From positions 2,731,501 to 2,795,500 of the forward strand of contig NZ_CP042435.1 of NCBI RefSeq assembly GCF_007971225.1: a stretch of 64,000 bases of DNA. The letters run 5' to 3'. Made by a program: the position numbers and the translations under genes. Shown here piece by piece: positions 17,596 to 25,901 of this stretch. Below the pieces are notes generated by a model. That model had not been told where the DNA came from, did no database searches, and saw only the letters and a program-made list of their open reading frames with translations. Origin of the DNA: Panacibacter ginsenosidivorans (lineage in GTDB: Bacteria; Bacteroidota; Bacteroidia; Chitinophagales; Chitinophagaceae). The number at the start of each line of letters is the position of its first letter. The first letter of the stretch is position 1.

Positions 17596-18279
17596 TCAAT
17601 ACCTGCACAATAATTGCATCATCTGGCTTACATACTCTTTAAGAATATTGATCGCTGCTTTTTCTGGTGCATAGTATTTAATACGTAAACTTTCTGCAGA
17701 GATACAATTGCTCTTTTTTGTTTGCAGGATCGCTGCGGCTTTACTGGTAAGTTGCGTAATATTATTGCGTTCTGCAATAACACCGCTCTCAACCAGCAAT
17801 CGCATAAACAATGCAAGTTGAGGTACAGAAAGATTGGTTTGCAAAATGCTGTCGGTATCTTTTGATAAAAGCTTTGCCGGATGAGCGTATGACGGAATAG
17901 AGAATGATGGGAGATTAGTAAAATACGCACACAGAAATACATTTAGTTTATTGGTTTCTTCAATGGCGTAATCATACAATTCAGCCTGGTTGTTGAAAGC
18001 TTGATGATCAGCTGAGACCGCCAATTCTTTATAAGTCGAAAGGGTATGCACAATATGATACAATGATATTTTTAAAGCATGCAGCATATAGGCTGCCTGT
18101 TGCTCATTTTGTGCAGTGGCTAAGTAATCACAAAGCGCAAAAGGAATTTGTTCAAATAATTTTAATAGTGCAATTTTTAAAGAGGAAATACCCTCAGTTG
18201 TATCTGGTATACAACTTTTGTCATTCGACATAAGCGTGCTGCCCAAAGCAAGGGTCAACCCCTCAAGAGGGTATTGCAT
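17596..18279 (-). CDS. RteC-like protein of unknown function
   Basis: 227 residues, no signal peptide or membrane segment. The N-terminal two thirds are alpha-helical by composition. The C-terminal part (LSVPQLALFMRLLVESGVIAE...LQTKKSNCISAESLRIKYYAPEKAAINILKEYVSQMM) resembles the C-terminal domain of RteC-like regulators and of many uncharacterised Bacteroidota proteins. It starts 32 bases after the response-regulator stop in the same direction, so it is probably the last gene of that operon. Function is not known. Confidence 0.6.
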   Translation of the reverse strand: MQYPLEGLTLALGSTLMSNDKSCIPDTTEGISSLKIALLKLFEQIPFALCDYLATAQNEQQAAYMLHALKISLYHIVHTLSTYKELAVSADHQAFNNQAELYDYAIEETNKLNVFLCAYFTNLPSFSIPSYAHPAKLLSKDTDSILQTNLSVPQLALFMRLLVESGVIAERNNITQLTSKAAAILQTKKSNCISAESLRIKYYAPEKAAINILKEYVSQMMQLLCRY

Positions 18280-18311
18280 AGTTATTGGATTTGGTTGAAA
18301 AAATTATCTGG

Positions 18312-18971
18312 CTAATCTATTCTGTACAAATAATTCTTTATGGCATAAATAACAACACCTGCTATTGTGTTCACATTCATTTTCTCTAATATCTTTTGCC
18401 TGTACCCTTCTACTGTTCGCGTACCTAAATGCACCAGCTTCCCTATCTCTTCACTCTTCTTTCCTTCACAGATATATCTTATGATCTCAATTTCCTTTTC
18501 CGAAAAAATGGGTTTATTAATTCTGTCGTAAGGATTAAAATTACTTTTTGCAATAAGCTTTGTCAGGGCCATTTCTGTAGACCTGCAATAGTAAGGATAT
18601 CCCTCATGCACTTTTTTTATAGCTTCTGCAATTTCTCCTTTCGCAGCATTTTTAACAACATATCCTAATGCGCCTGCCTCGAGTGCATTCACGATCATCT
18701 GTGAGTTACTGAAAGTGGAAAGCACCAGGCATTTATAAGGAATCTCTTGTTTGGTAAGAATTGAAATAGCTTTTACGCCATCTACTTCCGGCATCATGAT
18801 ATCTACCAGAACAACATGTGGTTTCAATGCCTCAGCGCATGTTATGAGTTCCGCCCCGTTACTGGCTTCTCCAATTACTTTTATGGTGCCATCCTTTTCC
18901 AGCATGGCCCTCAAACCATCCCTGAATAATTCATGATCATCTCCTACCACAATGTTGATCGTTTTACTCAT
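18312..18971 (-). CDS. Response regulator, NarL/FixJ type with LuxR-like HTH
   Basis: 219 residues. Receiver domain about 4-120: acidic pair in VVGDDHELF (D11, D12), phosphoacceptor Asp57 in VVLVDIMMPEVDG, Thr/Ser in CLVLSTFS, Lys in YVVKNA. LuxR-type HTH at about 150-212: FSEKEIEIIRYICEGKKSEEIGKLVHLGTRTVEGYRQKILEKMNV. The start chosen is the ATG at 18971 (MSKTINIVVGDD), which overlaps the last codons of the kinase by 8 bases; the longer frame to 18986 is less likely. Partner of the kinase upstream. Target genes are unknown; the neighbouring AraC/MauE and SusC/SusD genes are candidates (inference). Confidence 0.93.
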   Translation of the reverse strand: MSKTINIVVGDDHELFRDGLRAMLEKDGTIKVIGEASNGAELITCAEALKPHVVLVDIMMPEVDGVKAISILTKQEIPYKCLVLSTFSNSQMIVNALEAGALGYVVKNAAKGEIAEAIKKVHEGYPYYCRSTEMALTKLIAKSNFNPYDRINKPIFSEKEIEIIRYICEGKKSEEIGKLVHLGTRTVEGYRQKILEKMNVNTIAGVVIYAIKNYLYRID

Positions 18972-19713
18972 CCTTTGGTATTTCAATAGTATAATGCGTT
19001 CCCTGTTCCGGAGCAGTTTCCAGGAACATCTTTCCTTTTAATAATTGGGTTCGGGCTTGGATATTCAGAAGCCCTAACCCTTTTTGGCGACGCGAAATAG
19101 CTTGCTTGTCAAATCCTTTCCCATTATCGTACACTTCAATATATTGAGCATGTTTGCTCTCATACATCATCACTTTTATCTCTGTTGCCTTGGCATGCTT
19201 TACAGAATTACTCAGCGCTTCCTGTATGATTCGGAAAAAATGAATTGTCTTTTCCTTCTCCACATGTGTAAGTTCGTAAACATAATGCACGGTAAATTTT
19301 TTGCCCTGCTTTAAAAGGTTGATAAACTCATCAAGGCTGCTGCGAAGCCCTTTCGTTTCCAGCAGCATGGGCATAAGATCGTATGATAGTTGCCTTATCT
19401 TCAGCATCATCTCATCAATAATAGCCTCCGCTTCACTTATTAGTAAAAGATCATCGTTCTCCTTTAACTCCAGGCTTTGAAGTTTGTATTTAATAACAGA
19501 AACATAAGCCCCGAATTCATCATGTAATTCTGAAGCCATCCTCGAACGCTCCTGTTCAAGCATTAGTACATCTGCGCGTATTTGGGCATCTTGTAACTTG
19601 TTTATTCTTTTTTGATACTTAAACAATGTCATCACAAAGAAACCAACTACACCGGCAAATACACAGAACGCTAATAATATCGTAATATAAATGGTTGCTT
19701 CCTGGGAAAACAT
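18964..19713 (-). CDS. Sensor histidine kinase, HisKA_3 type
   Basis: 249 residues from the ATG at 19713 (MFSQEATIYITILLAF). One membrane segment at about 8-30 and no extracellular sensor domain. The dimerisation/phosphoacceptor motif is ELHDEFGAYVSVIKY (His63 in this numbering), followed by the HATPase: FRIIQEALSNSVKHAKATEI (N box), VYDNGKGFD (G1) and GLGLLNIQARTQLLKG. With no sensor of its own it may read a signal from the multi-span protein encoded just upstream, whose 3' end it overlaps by 43 bases. Frame extends to 19773, but the shorter start gives a usual N-terminus. Confidence 0.9.
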   Translation of the reverse strand: MFSQEATIYITILLAFCVFAGVVGFFVMTLFKYQKRINKLQDAQIRADVLMLEQERSRMASELHDEFGAYVSVIKYKLQSLELKENDDLLLISEAEAIIDEMMLKIRQLSYDLMPMLLETKGLRSSLDEFINLLKQGKKFTVHYVYELTHVEKEKTIHFFRIIQEALSNSVKHAKATEIKVMMYESKHAQYIEVYDNGKGFDKQAISRRQKGLGLLNIQARTQLLKGKMFLETAPEQGTHYTIEIPKDE

Positions 19714-20324
19714 AAAATGCCCGTCATAAATAATATATTGCATACACCATTTACTACCGACAGGGTAAACCATAAGTAGTAGTAAAATATTTTATCGAGT
19801 CCAAGATCAAAAAGATTAAAAACTTCTGCAAAAGTTTTAAATCCAAAATAAAGTGACAACGCAATACAAATAATGCAAATGGGTTGTGCATCATGTCTGC
19901 CTCTTTCCAGAATTACTATTCTGTTTATTTGATCGATCGCTAACAAAGCCACTCCCAGCGAATAAGCAATTCTGAATATTGAATTATTGTTATCAGGATG
20001 ATGCAAAAAAATATTATCTGAGATCCAGATCATAAAGCCTGCTGAAATAATCAGGTAAAAGAAATTTGTTTTCAGGCTCCCCCAACACTTGAATTGGTAG
20101 CATAGTAATATAAATTCCAACAGCACATAAATGTTTCCATTAAGTGCATTTGGCTTCCCCTGCAAAATCAGAAAAAGGCTGAGTAATTCATTGAAGCTGG
20201 CTAACCATAGCAACAGTAAAAAAGGAGCCGCTGCTGTTTTGAAAAGTTTGAAACGGTAAACCGCAGCAAATGCAGCAAAAAGTACACTTAGGTTTAATAT
20301 CTCATGAATGCTGAAAGCAGTCAT
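19671..20324 (-). CDS. Multi-span membrane protein, unknown, linked to a histidine kinase
   Basis: 217 residues with about six or seven hydrophobic segments (for example LNLSVLFAAFAAVYRF, APFLLLLWLASFNELLSLFLIL, IYVLLEFILLC, FFYLIISAGFMIWI, YYYLWFTLSVVNGVCNILF). No domain recognised. It starts 3 bases after the stop of the upstream gene and overlaps the kinase start by 43 bases, so translation is coupled. Such proteins commonly precede sensor-less kinases in Bacteroidota; a role as the sensing part is inferred. Confidence 0.75.
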   Translation of the reverse strand: MTAFSIHEILNLSVLFAAFAAVYRFKLFKTAAAPFLLLLWLASFNELLSLFLILQGKPNALNGNIYVLLEFILLCYQFKCWGSLKTNFFYLIISAGFMIWISDNIFLHHPDNNNSIFRIAYSLGVALLAIDQINRIVILERGRHDAQPICIICIALSLYFGFKTFAEVFNLFDLGLDKIFYYYLWFTLSVVNGVCNILFMTGILCFPRKQPFILRYY

Positions 20325-20327
20325 TAA

Positions 20328-20672
20328 CTATGTATTTAAGGGTGATGAGGGTGGGCAATACTGTGGACACCTGAACCCGTCCTCTAAAATAAGCGTTTCT
20401 GTTGAATCTATCTCATTTGTGTCGCTTTCGGAGAGAATATCTTCGTTTTCACTGTTTGCCACTACCAGTATCGCATCCACTTCTCCCGAGGCTTTCATAC
20501 CATAGTAAACACGCAGGTAAGCAGCATCAACATGAGACAATAAGGCTAGCACGGATGATTTTTCGAATGTCTCGCAAATAGGAAATGCTGCCGGGCGGTT
20601 GGCGCGATAAAGTGTGGTCATATCAATTGCCTGTTGCAAACTGATAGAATGTTGGATAGAATTTTCGCTCAT
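20328..20672 (-). CDS. Small protein with CPP-SPLN tail, unknown
   Basis: 114 residues. Begins MSENSIQHSISLQQAIDMTT and contains FPICETFEKSSVLALL and LRVYYGMKASGEVDAILVVANSENEDIL, blocks common to a family of small unnamed Bacteroidota proteins. It ends in a conserved-looking Cys tail, GFRCPQYCPPSSPLN. No signal peptide. First gene of the operon with the membrane protein, kinase and response regulator, and divergent from the AraC gene. The two Cys in the tail could bind metal or be redox-active, but there is no direct evidence. Confidence 0.7.
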   Translation of the reverse strand: MSENSIQHSISLQQAIDMTTLYRANRPAAFPICETFEKSSVLALLSHVDAAYLRVYYGMKASGEVDAILVVANSENEDILSESDTNEIDSTETLILEDGFRCPQYCPPSSPLNT

Positions 20673-20725
20673 ATAAATTACGTTTTTAGTACACGCAAAC
20701 TAATCAGAATCAGTTGCAAAGACCC

Positions 20726-20760
20726 GCGTACCGGTACGCAAAGAATACCGTACCGGTACG
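20726..20760. promoter_or_regulatory. Two tandem perfect palindromes between divergent genes
   Basis: GCGTACCGGTACGC (14 bp, perfect) at 20726-20739 and CGTACCGGTACG (12 bp, perfect) at 20749-20760. Their centres are 22 bases apart, about two helical turns, so two dimers could bind on one face. They lie 54 bases before the minus-strand operon and 74 before the AraC gene, so they probably form a shared operator. The outer arms could also pair into an 11-bp stem followed by TTTTT, a possible terminator reading to the right. Confidence 0.7.
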
Positions 20761-20833
20761 CTTTTTAACCAAAGTTGTTGCATAATACTGCCGCATATTT
20801 TATCATTGCGTCAGTTCCCTAAAATGAAATCTC

Positions 20834-21808
20834 ATGAAACCCTTGTTAACCATCGAACATAATCACACCGCCCTTATATCCTTTCTGCCACCGCTGCGTT
20901 TTGCGCAGTGGTATATTCCACGCCACGAAAGTGAAATCATTGATAACAACGAAATACAAACAGCAACACAGTTTATAGAAGTAAGTAATACCGTCATTTT
21001 GTACGCAATGATGTATGCAGTAAATTCTGTAAAAGCATTTATTACGAAACCTGAACCGTCTGTCTTTTTTTATTTTGTTTTAAAAGGAGAGCATTCCATT
21101 ACCATACAGAATGCAGGTCAGCTAAAACTCAGGGCCGGGCATTTTATCGTTGTCTCCCATCCTGCAATGCAGGCACAATTACAAATGCCGGCAGTAAAAG
21201 ACCATGTAATATTTATCTTAATGCCTGCGGTAGAAGATGTCGTATCAAGGCTCGCCCTTTATCCGGAACTACATGGCGAAAGAATGCAGCTCAACAAACG
21301 GGCTCCTTTTATTTTCGGTAGACAGCCTTTTTTTATGCATGCTTCTTTTTTCAATGTCATAAAAAGAATAACACAAGCTCCTTTTACAGAAGATTTGAAA
21401 CAGGTTTGCATTGAGCTCTGTGCTGCATTGATTCATCTTGCTTTTTCCCAGATACAAAAACAACAGGTAATAGCACACACCGGTCAGGTCTTCTCATTTG
21501 CACATGATATTAAAAATATCATTCATGCTGGTGCGTTGCAGCATCTTTCAATCAGCGAAATTGCGCGTAAGAGCGGGCACGGTTCAAACAAGATATCAGG
21601 AGTATTTAAAAAAGTATTCGGCGTATCCTTGGGGTCCTATATCAGGAATTGGAAATTACAGAGCGCATGGAATATGCTGGTCGAAACACAGGTGCCCGTT
21701 AAGAAAATTGCATATGCTTGTGGCTATAGTAACGCTGCCAATTTCTGTCAGGCTTTTAAAAACCGATTTCATATCACGCCTTCATCTCTCAGGAAAAAAA
21801 GCTCATAG
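20834..21808 (+). CDS. AraC-family transcriptional regulator
   Basis: 324 residues. The N-terminal two thirds contain a cupin-like ligand region (FYFVLKGEHSITIQNAGQLKLRAGHFIVVSHP at about 77-115). The C-terminal AraC HTH pair lies at about 230-324: LSISEIARKSGHGSNKISGVFKKVFGVSLGSYIRNWKLQSAWNML, then VPVKKIAYACGYSNAANFCQAFKNRFHITPSSLRK, which fits the family signature. Divergent from the two-component operon across the tandem palindromes. It is followed by MauE and a small secreted peptide in the same direction and probably controls them, and perhaps the SusC/SusD genes (inference). Confidence 0.92.
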   Translation: MKPLLTIEHNHTALISFLPPLRFAQWYIPRHESEIIDNNEIQTATQFIEVSNTVILYAMMYAVNSVKAFITKPEPSVFFYFVLKGEHSITIQNAGQLKLRAGHFIVVSHPAMQAQLQMPAVKDHVIFILMPAVEDVVSRLALYPELHGERMQLNKRAPFIFGRQPFFMHASFFNVIKRITQAPFTEDLKQVCIELCAALIHLAFSQIQKQQVIAHTGQVFSFAHDIKNIIHAGALQHLSISEIARKSGHGSNKISGVFKKVFGVSLGSYIRNWKLQSAWNMLVETQVPVKKIAYACGYSNAANFCQAFKNRFHITPSSLRKKSS

Positions 21809-21880
21809 CCTTTTTTCACAACAGTTAATTAAAAAATCATAACAAAGCTGGAATAGCTTGCGTACTCATATCAAAACACC

Positions 21881-22312
21881 ATGAAAAAAATATTTCCTGA
21901 TATAGTAGCCTTCCTGCTCATCTTTCTTTTCACTTATACCTCGATCAATAAACTATACTCATTGGATTCATTCACCGCGGTTTTAAAAGCAATGCCTGTA
22001 ATAAAACCCGTTGCTTTTATATTAACCTGGCTTATTCCGTCCGTTGAATTAGTGGTCGTTGCACTTTTATTTTTTCCGGTTACCCGCTTATTAGGCTTGC
22101 AGTGCTCCACTGCTTTGCTGTTACTTTTCACACTTTATCTTTTCTATGCGCTTGCTGTATCAGATGATCTGCCCTGTTCCTGCGGCGGCATAATAAGTAG
22201 CATGACATGGAAACAACATCTTTTGTTTAACAGTACACTTATTCTGCTCACAGTCACCGCTGTTTTATTTGCCCGTAGATTGGAAAAAAAACAAAAAATA
22301 TTATTGCAATAA
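21881..22312 (+). CDS. MauE/DoxX-like redox membrane protein
   Basis: 143 residues, four hydrophobic segments (IVAFLLIFLFTYTSINKLY; PVAFILTWLIPSVELVVVALLFF; STALLLLFTLYLFYALAV; LLFNSTLILLTVTAVLFA). The motif DLPCSCGG near residue 105 between the third and fourth segments is the Cys pair typical of MauE-like proteins (PF07291), which pass reducing or oxidising equivalents across the inner membrane. It lies 56 bases before the small secreted peptide that itself has two Cys, so the peptide or the TlpA protein across the terminator could be its partner (inference). Confidence 0.85.
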   Translation: MKKIFPDIVAFLLIFLFTYTSINKLYSLDSFTAVLKAMPVIKPVAFILTWLIPSVELVVVALLFFPVTRLLGLQCSTALLLLFTLYLFYALAVSDDLPCSCGGIISSMTWKQHLLFNSTLILLTVTAVLFARRLEKKQKILLQ

Positions 22313-22367
22313 ACAGGTAAGACCTTCCCTGCAAAAGCAAGGTTATTAAACTTTAAAAAAATCAGTT

Positions 22368-22652
22368 ATGAAAAAGATCGCTACCGGTTTCGCAGCAATC
22401 ATTATGGCTGTCGCCGCATTTGCTTTTACCAAACCATCAAATGTAAAATTCGCTGACCCTTATTGGTTTACTACCGATGACAACGGTAACGTAAACAATT
22501 CAATGGGTGTGCCGCCGCAACAGTCATCAGATCCTTTTGGATGTAGTGGCACTGTAAAAGGGTGTAGCAAGGCATATACCAGCTATGTGCTGATAAGCCC
22601 CGGTGTGTATGGACCTTCAGGAACGCTTACTATTACACACAAAAAGCCGTAA
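22368..22652 (+). CDS. Small secreted peptide, DUF6520-like
   Basis: 94 residues. Signal peptide MKKIATGFAAIIMAVAAFAF cleaved near FTKPS; the mature part is about 70 residues and holds two Cys seven apart in FGCSGTVKGCSKAY. The start and size resemble DUF6520 proteins, which are common in Chitinophagaceae next to MauE genes. Function unknown. The two Cys could form a small disulfide loop. A hairpin follows 9 bases after the stop. Confidence 0.75.
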   Translation: MKKIATGFAAIIMAVAAFAFTKPSNVKFADPYWFTTDDNGNVNNSMGVPPQQSSDPFGCSGTVKGCSKAYTSYVLISPGVYGPSGTLTITHKKP

Positions 22653-22660
22653 CCAAAACA

Positions 22661-22687
22661 GAGCAACAGCTTAGAAGGCTGTTGCTC
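22661..22687 (+). terminator. Hairpin after the small secreted peptide gene
   Basis: GAGCAACAGC-ttagaag-GCTGTTGCTC, a perfect 10-bp stem. There is no T-run after it, so termination is probable but not certain. From here to 22868 I see nothing recognisable; a small frame on the minus strand has no family features. Confidence 0.6.
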
Positions 22688-22868
22688 ATTCAAACCCCCA
22701 TAATGCACATAACGAAAATAAAATCCATTTTTTTCGGCTTGCTGTTACGATGCCCTGCCATACGGGTTAAAGCTGTGTACCACCAAACTATACTCCTGCA
22801 GGAATACTTGTAATCGTTTGCCGCGAGAACTAAACTCTGTCCACCCTTTACGCCTGTAACCAATAAAA

Positions 22869-22894
22869 GCTGCCCTTTTAGGGCAGCCGTTTTT
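22869..22894. terminator. Bidirectional terminator, mainly for the TlpA gene
   Basis: GCTGCCCT-ttt-AGGGCAGC followed by cgttttt to the right and, on the minus strand, by ttttattg. It lies about 75 bases beyond the stop of the minus-strand TlpA gene. Confidence 0.75.
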
Positions 22895-22962
22895 AGTACC
22901 GGGCTTTTCATCTGCATTTTTTGCAGTAAGGATAAATGGACGAAAACCAAACCTATAGTAAC

Positions 22963-24321
22963 CTATTTAAATGATTCCAAGACAAGCATGGGCATATCAT
23001 AGCGCTTCGGAACAAGTGCCAATCCATAATTCATTAATGCAGTTTCTACAGCATGAAGATCTTTTTCCTTCAAAGGAATAGTTATATCTATATTACCCGG
23101 ATAACCTGTTTCATCAACAACCAGCGGGAAATAATAATTGAGGTTGAGTACATTTACAAGGGCCGAAACCGGCATATCTTTTACGATCATAGTAGAATCC
23201 TGCTGTATTCTCCCGGTTGCTGCTATCCCTTTTGTTTTTAGTCTATCTGTATCCGCTGTTCGAATAAGCGCAAGTCCGGTAACACTGCGTGTTTCTGTAA
23301 ATGGTTTTATTGCAAAAAGTTTCGACAACTCGTCCAGCATTATTCCCGCTGCCTGCTGCGTTGTAAAAGTTACCGGCAGATCAAGCTCGTAACAATACAA
23401 ATGATTACGCTGAAAAGCAGTAAGCTGTCCATAACCGGCATCATAAGCGTCACTGTAATACTGTGCTGTCGAAGAGTCTTGATACTCATACAGCACTCTC
23501 TTATTTAACCAGTCAAGGTTAAGATAAGACGCTGCTGTCGTATCAAACATCGCATAAGCATCTTTGAACAACTGGTCGATGGTTGTATTGAATGCCGCCA
23601 GCTTTGTTTGCTTATCATCTGAACGTACAAATAATGACAAGGCAGGTATGCTGTCGATGTAACCTGTGAGCACAGAACGGTAATGGAATGCTCCTGACGC
23701 CCCGCCATTGTTGTTTACAAGCAATGGCTTGTATGGATCAAAATCGCGTTGGTTCGATTTAACAGCCAGGTCAATATTGCCATGTTTCAACCAGGCTGAC
23801 AGGTTTGTCTCATTTAATGCAATATGAGATGTAATGGCCTGCACCGTTCCATTCGTATTTATCCAGACAATATGAGGGTCTCCTTCATGACCAAACGTTT
23901 TTCTAAGCAATGTGTCTTCTGTAACACATGGCAGTAATACCGGTTTACCCTCTGCTTTTCTTCTTTCAAAAAACTCATTCGTCGAAGTATTGCTCTGAAA
24001 TGTTACCAGTAAAATATTTACACTGTCTTTAAATCGCTGGCGCAATTTTTCCAGTCTTGAAAATTCTCCCACACAAACAGTGCAGTACTGGTGCCAGAAA
24101 TCTATGATCAGCGGTTTATCAAGGAAGTTATACAATGTGGTTCTCTTGTTATTGTTGTTGAGTATTCTATTGAAATTGATATCGGCTACTTTTTCGCCGA
24201 TATGAATTTCTTTGCCATCCCGTTTTACAGCAGTCGTTGCAAGAACCCATGTAAGCGAGTCCTGGCTAAAGCATGCTCCCGGGAATACTATTATGAACAG
24301 GAGAAGAATTATCTTTTGCAT
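22963..24321 (-). CDS. TlpA-like thioredoxin-fold protein with TIGR03435-like C-terminus
   Basis: 452 residues, signal peptide MQKIILLLFIIVFPGACFSQ (no clear lipobox). Thioredoxin domain at about 50-190: LIIDFWHQYCTVCVGEFSRLEKL carries the redox pair CTVC; GDPHIVWINTNGTVQ follows. A middle region of about 150 residues has no name. The C-terminal part (ALVNVLNLNYYFPLVVDETGYPGNIDITIP...ALVPKRYDMPMLVLE) resembles the DUF3738/TIGR03435 domain. It follows SusD by 52 bases in the same direction, and TlpA-like proteins are often found with such SusC/SusD pairs. Periplasmic thiol-disulfide work on an imported substrate or on the neighbouring secreted peptide is an inference. Confidence 0.85.
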   Translation of the reverse strand: MQKIILLLFIIVFPGACFSQDSLTWVLATTAVKRDGKEIHIGEKVADINFNRILNNNNKRTTLYNFLDKPLIIDFWHQYCTVCVGEFSRLEKLRQRFKDSVNILLVTFQSNTSTNEFFERRKAEGKPVLLPCVTEDTLLRKTFGHEGDPHIVWINTNGTVQAITSHIALNETNLSAWLKHGNIDLAVKSNQRDFDPYKPLLVNNNGGASGAFHYRSVLTGYIDSIPALSLFVRSDDKQTKLAAFNTTIDQLFKDAYAMFDTTAASYLNLDWLNKRVLYEYQDSSTAQYYSDAYDAGYGQLTAFQRNHLYCYELDLPVTFTTQQAAGIMLDELSKLFAIKPFTETRSVTGLALIRTADTDRLKTKGIAATGRIQQDSTMIVKDMPVSALVNVLNLNYYFPLVVDETGYPGNIDITIPLKEKDLHAVETALMNYGLALVPKRYDMPMLVLESFK

Positions 24322-24373
24322 GTGTTTGTTTATTTAAACTTTAATAGTTTTCATTACCCCTAAAACAGGTTCT

Positions 24374-25747
24374 TTACCGTGGGTTTTGAAACATGCCGGG
24401 GTTATAACCGATCACATCATCCGGTATAGGATACACATAGCGTGGATCATTTGGCGGTAATGTATATGTGGTGCCTTGTACGGTTCGTTGTAATATGGTT
24501 GTAGTTAAAGGGTCTTCGTTCAGTCGCCTTAGGTCTGTCCATCTTGTGCCACGCATGATCAGTTCTTTGCGCCGTTCGGTAAGGGTAATGTCAAGCGCTT
24601 CTTCGGCGTTTGACGCTTCATACGGCACGTACGTGCCTGTGCGGAATCTTGTAACCAGCAAATTGTTCAATACATTTAATGCTTCCGTTGTTTTATTCAT
24701 TCTCGCCAGACACTCTGCCTGTATCAGCATGATCTCATCGGTGGCAATGCCATTGAACAGGTCATACAAACCATAACTGCCCATAAAAGTGATAACACCC
24801 GATTCTTTTTGTGTAAAGAATAATTTCTTCCGCAGGTCATCTGCGGTGTAGCTGTTGTACAGTGCAGTATCTATACCTGCTACAAATGGTGTTACGGATA
24901 AATGCGGTATTGCTGCTTCAAAAAATATAGTTTCACTGTTCAGTGGCTGGAAAGGAAACGTAACCGTTGTGTCAACCTCATTGTAATCCATCAGCTCATC
25001 CTGCAACTGCAAACAATTTGTTGCGTTCTCGTTTGCCTTTGCATAATCATACACATTCAAATAAACTTTTGAAAGCAACGCATACACCGCTGCTTTTGAA
25101 GGGCGTGTTGCATAAAGCGGCAACGATGGCAATAGCGGTAACGCCTCATTAAGATCTTCTATAATGCGATCATAGGTTTGCTGCACCGTTGATCTGCTGA
25201 TCGTTTCATTAATATCTGCTTTTAAACGTAAGGGAATTCCTTTATCTGTCGCGGCTGTGCTGCTGTCATACACCGCCGCAAATACCTGTGCCAGTTGGTA
25301 AAACATGTAAGCGCGGTAAAACAATGCACTGCCTTTTACATTATCCCATGCCTGTGCATTTGCGTTTGTTCTTTCTATCTTCTCTATCCCCTCGAGTGCA
25401 TTGTTTGCATAGAACACTGCCGCATAAGGCAGGTTCCAGTCCGGTACTGTTTCGCCGTTATAAATTGTTTTCTGCCATGTATAGGCATTGCGTTCCATCG
25501 GCGGAATGAATCCATTAAGATCCTGCTCTTCAAGAAAATAATCCGTTGTTCCCATTTCACCAAGTGCAGGCACCACCCCGAATCCGCCTGCGCCATTCAT
25601 TACGCGGTCATTGTCCAGCAATGCCTGCATGTCTGTCAGTGTTTGTGGAACTACAAGAGATTGATCGGGCCTCTTATCTAGGAAAGAAGATTTTTTGCAT
25701 GCAGCAAAAAATAGTGCTGCAAGCAAAAGGTGTAATATTGTCTTCAT
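24374..25747 (-). CDS. SusD/RagB family lipoprotein (second pair)
   Basis: 457 residues. Lipoprotein signal MKTILHLLLAALFFAAC with Cys17, then KKSSFLDKRPDQSL. SusD marks: NNALEGIEKIERTN, GSALFYRAYMFYQLAQVFAAVY, STVQQTYDRIIEDLNEALPLLP, ATRPSKAAVYALLSKVYL, DEIMLIQAECLARM, ITLTERRKELIMRGTRWTDLRRLN, PNDPRYVYPIPDDVI. It lies 154 bases after the SusC gene. No glycoside hydrolase is near, so the substrate may be a peptide or other small molecule rather than a glycan (inference). Confidence 0.93.
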   Translation of the reverse strand: MKTILHLLLAALFFAACKKSSFLDKRPDQSLVVPQTLTDMQALLDNDRVMNGAGGFGVVPALGEMGTTDYFLEEQDLNGFIPPMERNAYTWQKTIYNGETVPDWNLPYAAVFYANNALEGIEKIERTNANAQAWDNVKGSALFYRAYMFYQLAQVFAAVYDSSTAATDKGIPLRLKADINETISRSTVQQTYDRIIEDLNEALPLLPSLPLYATRPSKAAVYALLSKVYLNVYDYAKANENATNCLQLQDELMDYNEVDTTVTFPFQPLNSETIFFEAAIPHLSVTPFVAGIDTALYNSYTADDLRKKLFFTQKESGVITFMGSYGLYDLFNGIATDEIMLIQAECLARMNKTTEALNVLNNLLVTRFRTGTYVPYEASNAEEALDITLTERRKELIMRGTRWTDLRRLNEDPLTTTILQRTVQGTTYTLPPNDPRYVYPIPDDVIGYNPGMFQNPR

Positions 25748-25901
25748 TACTTATTGTTTTATTGTTTTTGCAATATCAGTTCAGCTCATAGGGCTGTAGT
25801 GTACGTCGTAGGGAAAGATGTATCTGCAATCCTTCTCGCGGGTTATATATAAACACCCATCGGTAAAATTTTCTCGGTTTCATTTTCTTCTTTTGAAGTT
25901 T

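Noticed and set aside
20726-20765. Rho-independent terminator reading to the right
   Set aside because: The stem plus TTTTT would fit, but no plus-strand gene precedes it; two exact palindromes between divergent genes fit an operator better.
22690-22950. Minus-strand frame of 86 codons
   Set aside because: No recognisable content; it spans a bidirectional terminator and lies in the gap between two convergent genes.
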